NCBI GenBank assembly: GCA_024644425.1
Contig: JAHELA010000080.1
Location: forward strand, 1-7,128
Length of the DNA stretch: 7,128 bases
Direction of reading: 5' to 3'
Source of the DNA: Nitrosomonadaceae bacterium
GTDB lineage: Bacteria > Pseudomonadota > Gammaproteobacteria > Burkholderiales > Nitrosomonadaceae
Every line of letters starts with the position of its first letter. Position 1 is the stretch's first letter. Below are positions 1 through 5,468 of the stretch, one piece after another. A program made the position numbers and the translations under genes. The notes below the pieces were generated by a model. It saw nothing but the letters and a program-made list of their open reading frames with translations, ran no database searches and had not been told where the DNA came from.

Positions 1-373
1 TAATAGGGTTTCCATTTCCATCAAGATTATGACCAGGAAGAACTGCCTTGCCACTATACTCATCTTCAACTGCAGCGGCTGCACCTTCAATTGATTCTAC
101 CGCACCTTCTACCGCACCTTCAACTGATTCTACCGCGGCTTCTACTGGATCATTTACCGTGTCAGCAGCTTGAGTTGAATCTTTTACATCAAAGCTAGAT
201 GGGTCTGCAGTTTCTGAAACCTCTCCAGCAGCAGCACGTTCTTCAGCTACGGTCGTGCCTTCCTCAGTTCTTGTTCCATAACCTTCTATGCTCTCAGGAT
301 TTGCTTGGTGAGGCTTGCCGCAACCTGCTAAAGCGAGCGCTACTATGGCAGTAGCGAGTAGTGAAAATTTCAT
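1..373 (-). CDS. Small lipoprotein with AVES(V/I)EG repeats, partial (3' end outside window)
   Basis: I do not recognise this gene. It reads without a stop from ATG at 373 to the window edge, giving 124 visible residues; the C-terminus is missing. Residues 1-18 form a lipoprotein signal peptide: K2, a hydrophobic core, and lipobox L15-A16-G17-C18. The mature protein would be lipidated on Cys18 and, with Gly at +2, is not marked by the usual inner-membrane retention Asp. The mature part is acidic and Ala/Glu-rich. Residues 80-97 are a tandem repeat AVESVEG / AVEG / AVESIEG, which probably makes an amphipathic helix. A Gly/Asn-rich stretch follows near residue 119 (LDGNGN). The start is supported by GAGGAAA (381-387) seven bases upstream. 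Upstream lie an RNA hairpin and a palindrome, listed separately. A structural or stress-related envelope lipoprotein is possible, but this is inference only. Confidence 0.75.
   Translation of the reverse strand, partial: MKFSLLATAIVALALAGCGKPHQANPESIEGYGTRTEEGTTVAEERAAAGEVSETADPSSFDVKDSTQAADTVNDPVEAAVESVEGAVEGAVESIEGAAAAVEDEYSGKAVLPGHNLDGNGNPI
83..136 (-). repeat. In-gene tandem repeat, units of 21, 12 and 21 bp
   Basis: On the minus strand the units are GCGGTAGAATCAGTTGAAGGT-type (21 bp), GCGGTAGAAGGT (12 bp) and again the 21 bp form with one base changed (GTT to ATT, Val to Ile). The 12 bp unit equals the 21 bp unit minus nine internal bases, so all units stay in frame. They encode AVESVEG, AVEG and AVESIEG. 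The near identity at DNA level suggests recent duplication or slippage. Confidence 0.85.
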
Positions 374-413
374 TATTTAGTTTCCTCAATATTAAATTAT
401 ATAAGTTGTAGAA

Positions 414-440
414 TCTACCAGTTTACATCAAACCAGTAGA
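414..440 (-). promoter_or_regulatory. Leader RNA hairpin upstream of the repeat lipoprotein
   Basis: In the minus-strand RNA, UCUACUGGUUU pairs with AAACUGGUAGA around the loop GAUGU, giving an 11-bp stem. Two of the pairs are U-G and G-U. In plus-strand RNA the same two positions would be C/A mismatches, so the structure favours minus-strand RNA. It ends 40 bases before the start codon of the lipoprotein gene at 373. No U-tract follows, so a terminator is unlikely. It could be a leader or stability hairpin, or a DNA operator; the function is unknown. Confidence 0.45.
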
Positions 441-510
441 TGTCTCAAGTTTAACACTTCTGTATTAAAACTATGTTGCAGAGTGCGATTGTTTGACATA
501 AAGGTGTTAA

Positions 511-526
511 TTCAGTTCAAACTGAA
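511..526. promoter_or_regulatory. Perfect 16-bp palindrome, candidate operator
   Basis: TTCAGTT-CA-AACTGAA has perfect 7-base arms around a 2-base centre. It lies between the second lipoprotein gene and the first, about 140 bases upstream of the latter's start, in a spot where a transcription factor site would make sense. No convincing -35/-10 pair was found next to it, so its role as an operator is inferred from symmetry and position only. Confidence 0.35.
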
Positions 527-599
527 GAATAAACAATTAACTGCTTTGCTTGTTATGTTAATTTCAATGTAAAAAGAGCGCTTTAGCTATTTCTATAAG

Positions 600-782
600 T
601 TACCATTTTTTTGGTTTATCAGGTGTAGGATCATCAAGGTCATCAAAATTTGGTTCAGAATCTCTGGGAGCATCTGCAGAAGGCGGAGGTTTATCCATAG
701 GATGACCATCGAGGCTTTTTTTACCTTCACATGCGGTAAGTGAGAGAACTGCTAAGATAAAAGCAATGAATAAATATTTCAT
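600..782 (-). CDS. Small acidic, proline-rich lipoprotein (60 aa)
   Basis: I do not recognise this gene. The protein has a lipoprotein signal peptide with lipobox L15-T16-A17-C18, then a mature tail of 43 residues after the cysteine that is rich in Pro and Asp and ends in the basic-aromatic KKW. With Glu at +2 the lipoprotein sorting signal is not the classic Asp. The start chosen is ATG 782: it gives a normal signal peptide and has GGAA (791-794) at a suitable distance, whereas an upstream in-frame ATG at 833 would add a non-signal extension and overlap the promoter. The signal peptide (MKYL-F-I-A...LSL-T-AC) closely matches that of the lipoprotein gene at 1046-1240, so the two are likely paralogs. 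It appears monocistronic, with its own promoter at 818-846. The tail is probably unstructured; a function cannot be assigned. Confidence 0.7.
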   Translation of the reverse strand: MKYLFIAFILAVLSLTACEGKKSLDGHPMDKPPPSADAPRDSEPNFDDLDDPTPDKPKKW

Positions 783-817
783 TATGTAAATTCCAAAAAA
801 AATTCTTAACTGTTTGC

Positions 818-846
818 AATATAACAGAAGCATTGCGACTACTCAA
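818..846 (-). promoter_or_regulatory. Sigma-70 promoter of the 60-aa lipoprotein gene
   Basis: On the minus strand there is a -35 TTGAGT (841-846), a spacer of exactly 17 bases, and a -10 TATATT (818-823) preceded by TGT, which makes an extended -10. Transcription would start near 811, leaving a leader of about 29 bases before ATG 782. Match quality and placement are both good; it is not experimentally shown. Confidence 0.6.
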
Positions 847-890
847 ATATTAGAAATTAGATCAATTTTGTACGTTCCATCGCCAGAATA

Positions 891-920
891 AATAAAGCCG
901 CCCCGAAGGACGGCTTTATT
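891..920 (-). terminator. Rho-independent terminator with UUCG loop
   Basis: In minus-strand RNA, AAUAAAGCCG-U-CC pairs with GG-G-CGGCUUUAUU around a UUCG tetraloop: a 13-bp stem including one U-G pair, followed by a U-rich stretch (UUUAUUUAUU). On the plus strand the U-G pair becomes an A/C mismatch and the loop is CGAA, so the minus strand is the better reading. It would end transcripts from the lipoprotein gene at 1046-1240 and insulates the next gene's promoter, which starts downstream at 846. Confidence 0.8.
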
Positions 921-1045
921 AATACCATTTCCATTTTTTTGTTTCTTATATGGGCAGACTGAAATGGATCAGTTTCTAACTTAAGAGAGAGTTACGATCT
1001 CCGTTAGAGCCCATTAGTGAGGCGTCCGAGTATCCTTGCCAAGTG
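919..1045 (-). pseudogene. Likely remnant of the original 3' end of the 64-aa lipoprotein gene
   Basis: No open frame spans this stretch, but near its end the minus strand reads DPFQSAHIRN, then a run of seven A, then (after a one-base shift) KWKWY and TAA at 919-921, touching the terminator stem. The 60-aa paralog ends in the same way: CCA, seven A, TGG, TAA. The shared element is CCATTTTTTTG followed by similar bases on the plus strand (603-613 and 931-941). Homology is inferred from a short match, and stops in all frames between 1046 and 976 mean more than one lesion would be needed. Confidence 0.3.
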
Positions 1046-1240
1046 CTAATCAGCAGGAGCCTCATGCCGGGAACCAGCATCCCCACCAGCATCTTCTGGT
1101 CCAGGAGGAGCGCTGTCACGTTTATCCCAAAGACTAGGGGGGTATTGTCCGGGCTTTCCTTCCCCGGGGCTTTTTTCTCTAAACATGTCACAGGCGGAAA
1201 GTGACAATGTAACTACGGCAGCGAGGAGCAGGTATTTCAT
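1046..1240 (-). CDS. Small lipoprotein (64 aa), possibly C-terminally altered paralog
   Basis: I do not recognise this gene. It has a lipoprotein signal peptide with lipobox L14-S15-A16-C17, nearly the same as in the lipoprotein at 600-782. Asp18 at +2 is the classic inner-membrane retention signal in enterobacteria. The tail is rich in Pro, Gly, Glu and Asp and probably disordered. GGGAGA (1248-1253) seven bases upstream supports the ATG at 1240. GC content is about 54% by hand count, against about 38% for the paralog. The stop at 1046 lies some 125 bases before the terminator. In that gap the paralog's C-terminal ending KKW can be read in another frame, with a TAA directly against the terminator stem. 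The present C-terminus may therefore result from frameshifts, making this a partly degraded gene. Confidence 0.6.
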   Translation of the reverse strand: MKYLLLAAVVTLSLSACDMFREKSPGEGKPGQYPPSLWDKRDSAPPGPEDAGGDAGSRHEAPAD

Positions 1241-1284
1241 TTTTTAATCTCCCATTTGGTTTATAACAAGCAAAATTTTATAGG

Positions 1285-1293
1285 GTTATAACA
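1285..1293 (-). promoter_or_regulatory. Possible extended -10 for the 64-aa lipoprotein gene
   Basis: The minus strand reads TGTTATAAC, i.e. TGn followed by TATAAC, with a start point expected near 1278 and a leader of under 40 bases. No good -35 is seen. The same TTGTTATAA word recurs at 1261-1269, too close to the ribosome binding site to be a promoter. A TATAAA at 1277-1282 is another candidate. Weak evidence. Confidence 0.25.
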
Positions 1294-2033
1294 AAATTAC
1301 AAAATAAAGCACTTCGGCCATTCAAACAAATCCAAATCTGGTAAGACCGCTACATTAATATCAGAATTCAGAAATATTGTCTAGTCGAGCATGGCATTTG
1401 TCTGTCTTGGTAAGTAAAGCCGTCAATAAACAATGAGTTCTAGATTTAGATAAAACCACAACATGGCCATTCAAAAAAAAAGAATTATTTATATAAGGTA
1501 TTGTAAATAAATATGTCTTTTAGCTAGTATGAGAAGATCAATTAATGCAGCTCTCACATATTATTGAAAAAATCTTGTACCTGTACGGGCAGGCTATATA
1601 CAAAGATTTGAAACAGTATTTACCTATTGGATCTTCTATCTAGAAATATAAGATAAAACTGAACTTGTGTATCCAGTACCTGATAATAGTTAGAATATGT
1701 TTGAGATTTTGCTTTCTCTAAATAAATTACTTTTTAAATGACTCAGTAAACAGGATGTGTACTTAAATAACTATTATTTTGATAGCTTAATTAAAAAGTC
1801 CATGCATGTATAAGATTATTAGTTTATCTATGAAAAAAATATCAGAGACAATTTTTAGTAAAACTTATAAAAAAGATTTGAGTAAAAACTTTTTTTACTA
1901 ATTTATATGGAGGTTAATGAACATAAAATAAAATGTAAAAAGGTATAGATTCTTTTTTGAAATGAGTTAGAATTCGCTTAAAAAAGTTAATTAGAATAAT
2001 GAAGTTAATTTTCTTGATAACAATGGAACATTT

Positions 2034-2038
2034 AGAGG
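2034..2038 (+). promoter_or_regulatory. Ribosome binding site that fixes the bcp start
   Basis: AGAGG directly touches the in-frame ATG at 2039 (no spacer) but sits six bases before the ATG at 2045. Normal spacing therefore picks 2045 as the start. Confidence 0.6.
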
Positions 2039-2044
2039 ATGAAA

Positions 2045-2539
2045 ATGTTACAAGCTGGAGAAAACGCGCCAGATTTAGATTTGCCTGATGCTGACATGGA
2101 GATGGTTAGTTTATCAAGCTTTAAGAACAGGAAGAACCTTGTTCTTTACTTCTATCCAAAGGATGATACACCTGGTTGCACCGCTCAAGCTTTGGAGTTT
2201 AGTGATTTAGAAGATAAATTTACTCAGCTAGATACAGTAGTGTTAGGGGTTAGCCCTGATGATTGTTTAAGTCACGGTTCGTTTCGTGACAAACATGGCA
2301 TTACTGTACAGTTATTATCTGATAGTGAGAACGAGGCTTGTAAAGAATATGGTGTTTTACAGAAGAAGGAAGTAAATGGAGAAATAAAAACATGCGTTTT
2401 GCGCTCAACATTTATTATTGACAAGCAGGGTGTATTGCTACATACATTGTATGGTGTGAGCCCACATAACCATGCTACAGAAGTTTTAAGGTTGGTTAAG
2501 GAGGTAACTAGAGTTTTGCCAGCGCGTGATTTCGGTTGA
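2045..2539 (+). CDS. bcp: Thioredoxin-dependent peroxiredoxin, BCP/PrxQ family
   Basis: Reduces hydrogen peroxide and organic hydroperoxides in the cytoplasm, recycled by thioredoxin. The 164-residue length is typical. The thioredoxin-like fold begins with GENAPDLDLPDADMEMVSLSSF, and the active site YFYPKDDTPGCT gives peroxidatic Cys45 with Thr42 and Pro38 in place. The resolving cysteine found five residues later in E. coli BCP is replaced by Leu50. Cys74, in the GVSPDDC segment after beta-4, is the best alternative resolving residue; Cys99 and Cys117 are also present. Arg120 in the RSTFIID segment is the usual conserved arginine. The start at 2045 is preferred over 2039 because of the AGAGG spacing. 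The gene stands alone, converging on mutL with 78 bases between; no clear promoter was found in the AT-rich upstream region. Family assignment is firm, while the resolving-cysteine assignment is inference. Confidence 0.93.
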   Translation: MLQAGENAPDLDLPDADMEMVSLSSFKNRKNLVLYFYPKDDTPGCTAQALEFSDLEDKFTQLDTVVLGVSPDDCLSHGSFRDKHGITVQLLSDSENEACKEYGVLQKKEVNGEIKTCVLRSTFIIDKQGVLLHTLYGVSPHNHATEVLRLVKEVTRVLPARDFG

Positions 2540-2592
2540 TTCTATTTCATAAGTAATTTTTTATTTCTTAAATTTATTAACAACATAGTCTA

Positions 2593-2621
2593 ATAACTTA
2601 TTGGTTCAAAAAATAAGTTAT
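2593..2621. terminator. AT-rich hairpin between convergent bcp and mutL
   Basis: ATAACTTATT and AATAAGTTAT form a perfect 10-bp stem around a 9-base loop. It can fold on both strands, and the mutL stop codon (2618-2620) lies inside the right arm. No U-tract follows on either strand and the stem has only two GC pairs, so it is a weak candidate for a shared terminator or a 3'-end stabiliser. Confidence 0.35.
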
Positions 2622-4381
2622 CTGCCACGTAAAAACATTTTATCAAGGTCAGCAAGACTAATTTCAAACCATGTTGGCCTGCCGTGGTTACACTGATCGA
2701 ATCTCTCAGTTGCTTCCATCTCACGTAGCAGCGCATTCATTTCGGGTATGTCCAGTGTACGGTTAGCACGAACTGCTGAATGGCAGGCCATAGTTGAAAG
2801 AAGTTCATTTCGTCTGCTGGTTGATATCTGGCTAGAATCAAATTCACGTAGCTCACCCAAAATATCTTCAACTAATTTTTTAGCATCTGCATCCTTAAGT
2901 ATTGCTGGTACTGCACGTACTGCTAGTGTAGTGGGCGAGAGTGCAACGATTTCAAATCCCAATTCATTTATAATATCTTTATTTTCTTCTATTATGATGA
3001 TATCTAATTCGTTTCCTTGAAATATCACTGGAATAAGTAGTGGTTGCATTGAAAGCCTATGACTATCAAATGCTAATTTAAGTTTCTCATATACAACTCG
3101 CTCATGTGCAGCATGCATATCAACAATAACTAAACCCTGGTTATTCTGAGCCAGGATGTATATACCTAGAAGCTGTCCTAAGGCAAATCCTAGCGGAGGA
3201 ATTTCTTTTTGTGCCTTGCCGGCAACTACAGACACTTTAGGTGTATTTTGTAGATTAACATTTGTGTGATAAAAACTTTGGTGTGGAAGTGGTGGTTGAG
3301 TTTCATTTTTGAATGGCATGGTGCTTTGCTTTGAATAGAGGGGAGGTGATGTAATTCCTTTTTTTATAATTTCTTTTGAAATATTTGTTGCTGATCCTTG
3401 GTGAGGTCTAGATAATGCCTTGTTAATTGTATGAAAAATAAACTGGTGTAGCGCGCGGGAATTATGAAATCGTATCTCAGTTTTTGCAGGGTGCACGTTA
3501 ACGTCTAATCCATCAGGATTCATCTCAAGAAATAGAACAAAAGTTGGATGTCGATCTAAATGTAATACATCACGATAGGCTTCACGAAGTGCATGAGTAA
3601 TTAGTTTGTCACGTATAAAACGACCATTAACAAAAAAATACTGGGTGTTTTTAGTAGATTTTGAATAGGTTGGCAGTCCTGCGGCTCCGTATAGATGCAA
3701 GTCTGCTGATTTTTCATCAAAAAACACTGAAGCTTGCTCAAATCCTTGTCCTAGTAGATCTACAATACGTTGTTTTGTATCCGTCGACCGTAATTGAGTT
3801 TTTATTTTTCCATTATGTTGTAGTGTAAAGTTGATGTCTGCACGAGATAGCGCAATGCGTCTAAATGTTTCTTCACAATGGGCAAACTCTGTGGCCTCAG
3901 TTTTTAAGAATTTGCGTCGAGCAGGAGTATTAAAGTAGAGATCATGTACTTCAACGGTAACGCCAGACATAAGAGATGTGGGTTCCGGTAGTGTGATGCG
4001 TCCCTCTTTAACCTGTATTTTCCATGCGTGTTTTTCTTCTAATCTACGGCTTGCCAATACCAAGCGAGAAACTGCTGCTATACTTGCTAGCGCTTCACCC
4101 CGAAATCCTAAACTAGAAACTTTTTGTAAATCTTCTATTGTCTGAATCTTGCTAGTAGCATGGGGTGTTAGGGCAAGAGGTAAGTCAGCCTTGAAAATAC
4201 CAGTACCGTTATCGACTACTCGGATCAGCTTGATCCCACCTTGGACGAGCTGTATGTTAATTTCAATAGCACCTGCATCTACGCTGTTCTCTAATATTTC
4301 TTTTAGTGCTGAAGCTGGGCGTTCTACAACCTCACCAGCAGCAATTTGGTTGATAACCAGTTCAGGTAAGAGATTGATCAT
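2618..4381 (-). CDS. mutL: DNA mismatch repair protein MutL (endonuclease type)
   Basis: Links MutS mismatch recognition to strand incision and excision. The N-terminal GHKL ATPase is complete: E28 and N32 (KEILENSVDAGA), D57-N-G-T-G61, H74-ATSK78, G92-FRGEALAS, and the NVHPAK lysine K300. A variable linker covers roughly residues 330-390. The C-terminal dimerisation domain carries D421-M-H-A-x2-E427-x4-E432, a form of the DQHA(x)2E(x)4E nicking motif, plus A532-C533...R538 and C564-N-H-G-R-P. MutL of this type cuts DNA itself, as expected where MutH is absent. The length of 587 aa is normal. The start gives the expected MxNLLPELVINQIAAGEVVERP opening, but no Shine-Dalgarno is visible before ATG 4381. 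It follows cysB on the same strand after an 83-base gap that holds its own -10, so it may be transcribed from both its own and the cysB promoter. Confidence 0.97.
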   Translation of the reverse strand: MINLLPELVINQIAAGEVVERPASALKEILENSVDAGAIEINIQLVQGGIKLIRVVDNGTGIFKADLPLALTPHATSKIQTIEDLQKVSSLGFRGEALASIAAVSRLVLASRRLEEKHAWKIQVKEGRITLPEPTSLMSGVTVEVHDLYFNTPARRKFLKTEATEFAHCEETFRRIALSRADINFTLQHNGKIKTQLRSTDTKQRIVDLLGQGFEQASVFFDEKSADLHLYGAAGLPTYSKSTKNTQYFFVNGRFIRDKLITHALREAYRDVLHLDRHPTFVLFLEMNPDGLDVNVHPAKTEIRFHNSRALHQFIFHTINKALSRPHQGSATNISKEIIKKGITSPPLYSKQSTMPFKNETQPPLPHQSFYHTNVNLQNTPKVSVVAGKAQKEIPPLGFALGQLLGIYILAQNNQGLVIVDMHAAHERVVYEKLKLAFDSHRLSMQPLLIPVIFQGNELDIIIIEENKDIINELGFEIVALSPTTLAVRAVPAILKDADAKKLVEDILGELREFDSSQISTSRRNELLSTMACHSAVRANRTLDIPEMNALLREMEATERFDQCNHGRPTWFEISLADLDKMFLRGR

Positions 4382-4414
4382 TATTTTAAAGAGAAGATAC
4401 TAAACGCGCTTGTA

Positions 4415-4420
4415 ATTATA
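4415..4420 (-). promoter_or_regulatory. Consensus -10 (TATAAT) upstream of mutL
   Basis: The minus strand has a perfect TATAAT, with a start point near 4408 and a leader of about 27 bases to ATG 4381. At 17 bases upstream only CAACAC is found, a poor -35. The box lies between TACAGT (4419-4424) and ACTGTA (4445-4450), an inverted pair 20 bases apart of unknown meaning. Confidence 0.4.
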
Positions 4421-4464
4421 CAGTTCCAAATTTTGCAGTGTTGTACTGTATCTATATTAAAGGT

Positions 4465-5400
4465 TTAATTAGTTAAATGGATATTATCCATGGCTTTTTT
4501 AACAGTATCGTGGTCAAGGTGAGGAGCAAACATTTCAATGAAGTCGAGCTCATAGCTTCGTAGGTAGCTATTTCTACTGATGCCTATTCGTGTTGTACTT
4601 GGCTCAAACAGATGACTTGCGTCTATGGATCTTAAATGTTTATCTCGCTTGGAGTCGAATGCCATTTGCGCGACAATACCAATACCAAGACCTAGTTCTA
4701 CGTATGTTTTGATTACATCAGCATCTATGGCAGTTAATACAACATTTGGAGTTAATCCTTTAGCTTCAAATGCTTGGTTAATTTTTGAGCGACCTGTAAA
4801 GGCAAAGTCGTAGGTAATAATAGGATATTTTGCAATAGCTTCAAGCGTAAGTTTATTTAACTTAAGTAATGGATGTTCAGGAGGAGTAATAATGCATCGA
4901 TTCCACTGGTAACATGGCAGCATTACTAGTTCATGAAATAGTTCAATAGCTTCGGTAGCAATGGCAATGTCTGCTTCTCCCGAAGTGACTAATTTTGATA
5001 TTTGAATTGGATTACCCTGACGTAAGCTTAAATTTACCTTGGGGTAACGAGTAGTGAAGTTTCTTATTGTATGAGGTAACACATACCTTGCCTGGGTATG
5101 TGTTGTGGCAATAGTTAAGGATCCGCTGTTTTTGCTAGTAAATTCTTGGCCTACTCGCTTCAAGTTTTTAGTTTCATTGAGTATTTTTCCGGCAATTTTA
5201 AGTATTGTACTTCCTGGTGTTGTAATTTTAGTCACACGCTTGCCCTTACGTATAAAAATTTCTACACCTAATTCATCTTCTAATAATTGGATCTGTTTAC
5301 TTATTCCGGGTTGTGATGTATGTAGATTTTTAGCGGCTTTAGATAAATTTAGCTCTTGATTTGCAACCTCACATAAATAGCGTAATTGCTGTAACTTCAT
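4465..5400 (-). CDS. cysB: LysR-type regulator CysB (sulfur assimilation)
   Basis: Cytoplasmic transcription factor that activates sulfate-assimilation genes when reduced sulfur is short. Residues 1-60 form the winged helix-turn-helix: LNLSKAAKNLHTSQPGISKQI (17-37) with recognition helix around S29-Q30-P31-G32, then LEDELGVEIFIRKGKRV. The effector domain starts near 90. T100-H-T102-Q103-A-R-Y, T149 and T202 fall at the same positions as the sulfate/N-acetylserine ligands of the E. coli protein, which separates CysB/Cbl from other LysR proteins. At 311 aa it is slightly shorter than E. coli CysB (324). A strong AGAGGAGGG (5407-5415) lies before ATG 5400. It is divergent from a permease/reductase operon, the usual sign of a LysR target, and the shared region holds dyads that could also serve autorepression. 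A Cbl- or SsuR-type paralog cannot be fully excluded. Confidence 0.9.
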   Translation of the reverse strand: MKLQQLRYLCEVANQELNLSKAAKNLHTSQPGISKQIQLLEDELGVEIFIRKGKRVTKITTPGSTILKIAGKILNETKNLKRVGQEFTSKNSGSLTIATTHTQARYVLPHTIRNFTTRYPKVNLSLRQGNPIQISKLVTSGEADIAIATEAIELFHELVMLPCYQWNRCIITPPEHPLLKLNKLTLEAIAKYPIITYDFAFTGRSKINQAFEAKGLTPNVVLTAIDADVIKTYVELGLGIGIVAQMAFDSKRDKHLRSIDASHLFEPSTTRIGISRNSYLRSYELDFIEMFAPHLDHDTVKKAMDNIHLTN

Positions 5401-5421
5401 AGCCTGCCCTCCTCTTTCATA

Positions 5422-5438
5422 TATAACTTATAGTTATA
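5422..5438. promoter_or_regulatory. Candidate CysB recognition site (dyad 1)
   Basis: TATAACT-TAT-AGTTATA: perfect 7-base arms around 3 bases. It contains the LysR-type T-N11-A (5424/5436) and an ATAA-N7-TTAT core. Its centre is at 5430, about -64 relative to the predicted permease start point at 5494, where LysR regulators place their recognition site. It also lies just upstream of the cysB ribosome binding site, so binding could repress cysB. Confidence 0.5.
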
Positions 5439-5451
5439 ATAGTCTAATTTA

Positions 5452-5468
5452 ATATTATTTCATAATAT
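5452..5468. promoter_or_regulatory. Candidate CysB activation site (dyad 2)
   Basis: ATATTAT-TTC-ATAATAT: again perfect 7-base arms around 3 bases. The centre at 5460 is exactly 30 bp (about three helical turns) from dyad 1 and near -34 of the predicted permease promoter, the usual activation site of LysR proteins. It is AT-only in the arms, so chance symmetry is not negligible. Confidence 0.4.

Larger units (their letters stand above)
1241..2044. other. AT-rich intergenic region without a convincing gene
   Basis: About 800 bases separate the lipoprotein genes from bcp. Hand counts on sample stretches give about 28% GC near 1500 and about 20% near 1800-1920, lower than the genes on either side. 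Both strands are broken by frequent stops. What can be seen: a short open frame with a purine-rich site before it (1545-1643), an 8-3-8 dyad AGTAAAAA-CTT-TTTTTACT (1881-1899), an 11-base word GGCCATTCAAA present twice (1317 and 1465), and a GGAGG near 1909-1913 that leads only into very short frames. No tRNA, terminator or transposon end was recognised. It could be a decayed gene region or contain an unrecognised small RNA. Confidence 0.6.

Noticed and set aside
493..498. Consensus TTGACA on the plus strand
   Set aside because: No -10 at 16-18 bases (TTCAAA only) and no plus-strand gene for 1.5 kb.
566..582. Possible terminator (AAAG-CGCT-CTTTTT) after the 60-aa lipoprotein gene
   Set aside because: A four-base stem is too short, although a short T-run follows.
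783..833. 17-residue N-terminal extension of the 60-aa lipoprotein from an upstream ATG
   Set aside because: It would destroy the normal signal peptide and overlaps the -10 box; ATG 782 has its own ribosome binding site.
976..1191. 71-codon minus-strand frame overlapping the 64-aa lipoprotein gene
   Set aside because: No signal peptide or recognisable domain. It overlaps the better-supported gene in a GC-rich stretch where alternative frames stay open by chance.
1317..1475. GGCCATTCAAA twice in the AT-rich gap
   Set aside because: An 11-base match with no extended similarity, no inverted partner and no sign of a mobile element.
1881..1899. AGTAAAAA-CTT-TTTTTACT as a terminator or operator
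   Set aside because: Made almost only of A and T runs in a region near 20% GC, so symmetry by chance is likely; no gene ends next to it.
4405..4424. LexA-like CTGTATAATTACAAG upstream of mutL
   Set aside because: The second half-site should be ACAG at N8; it is neither the right sequence nor the right spacing.
5105..5359. Plus-strand frame inside cysB, and similar ones inside mutL (2748-3020, 4149-4403)
   Set aside because: Antisense shadows of well-identified genes, with no recognisable protein features.
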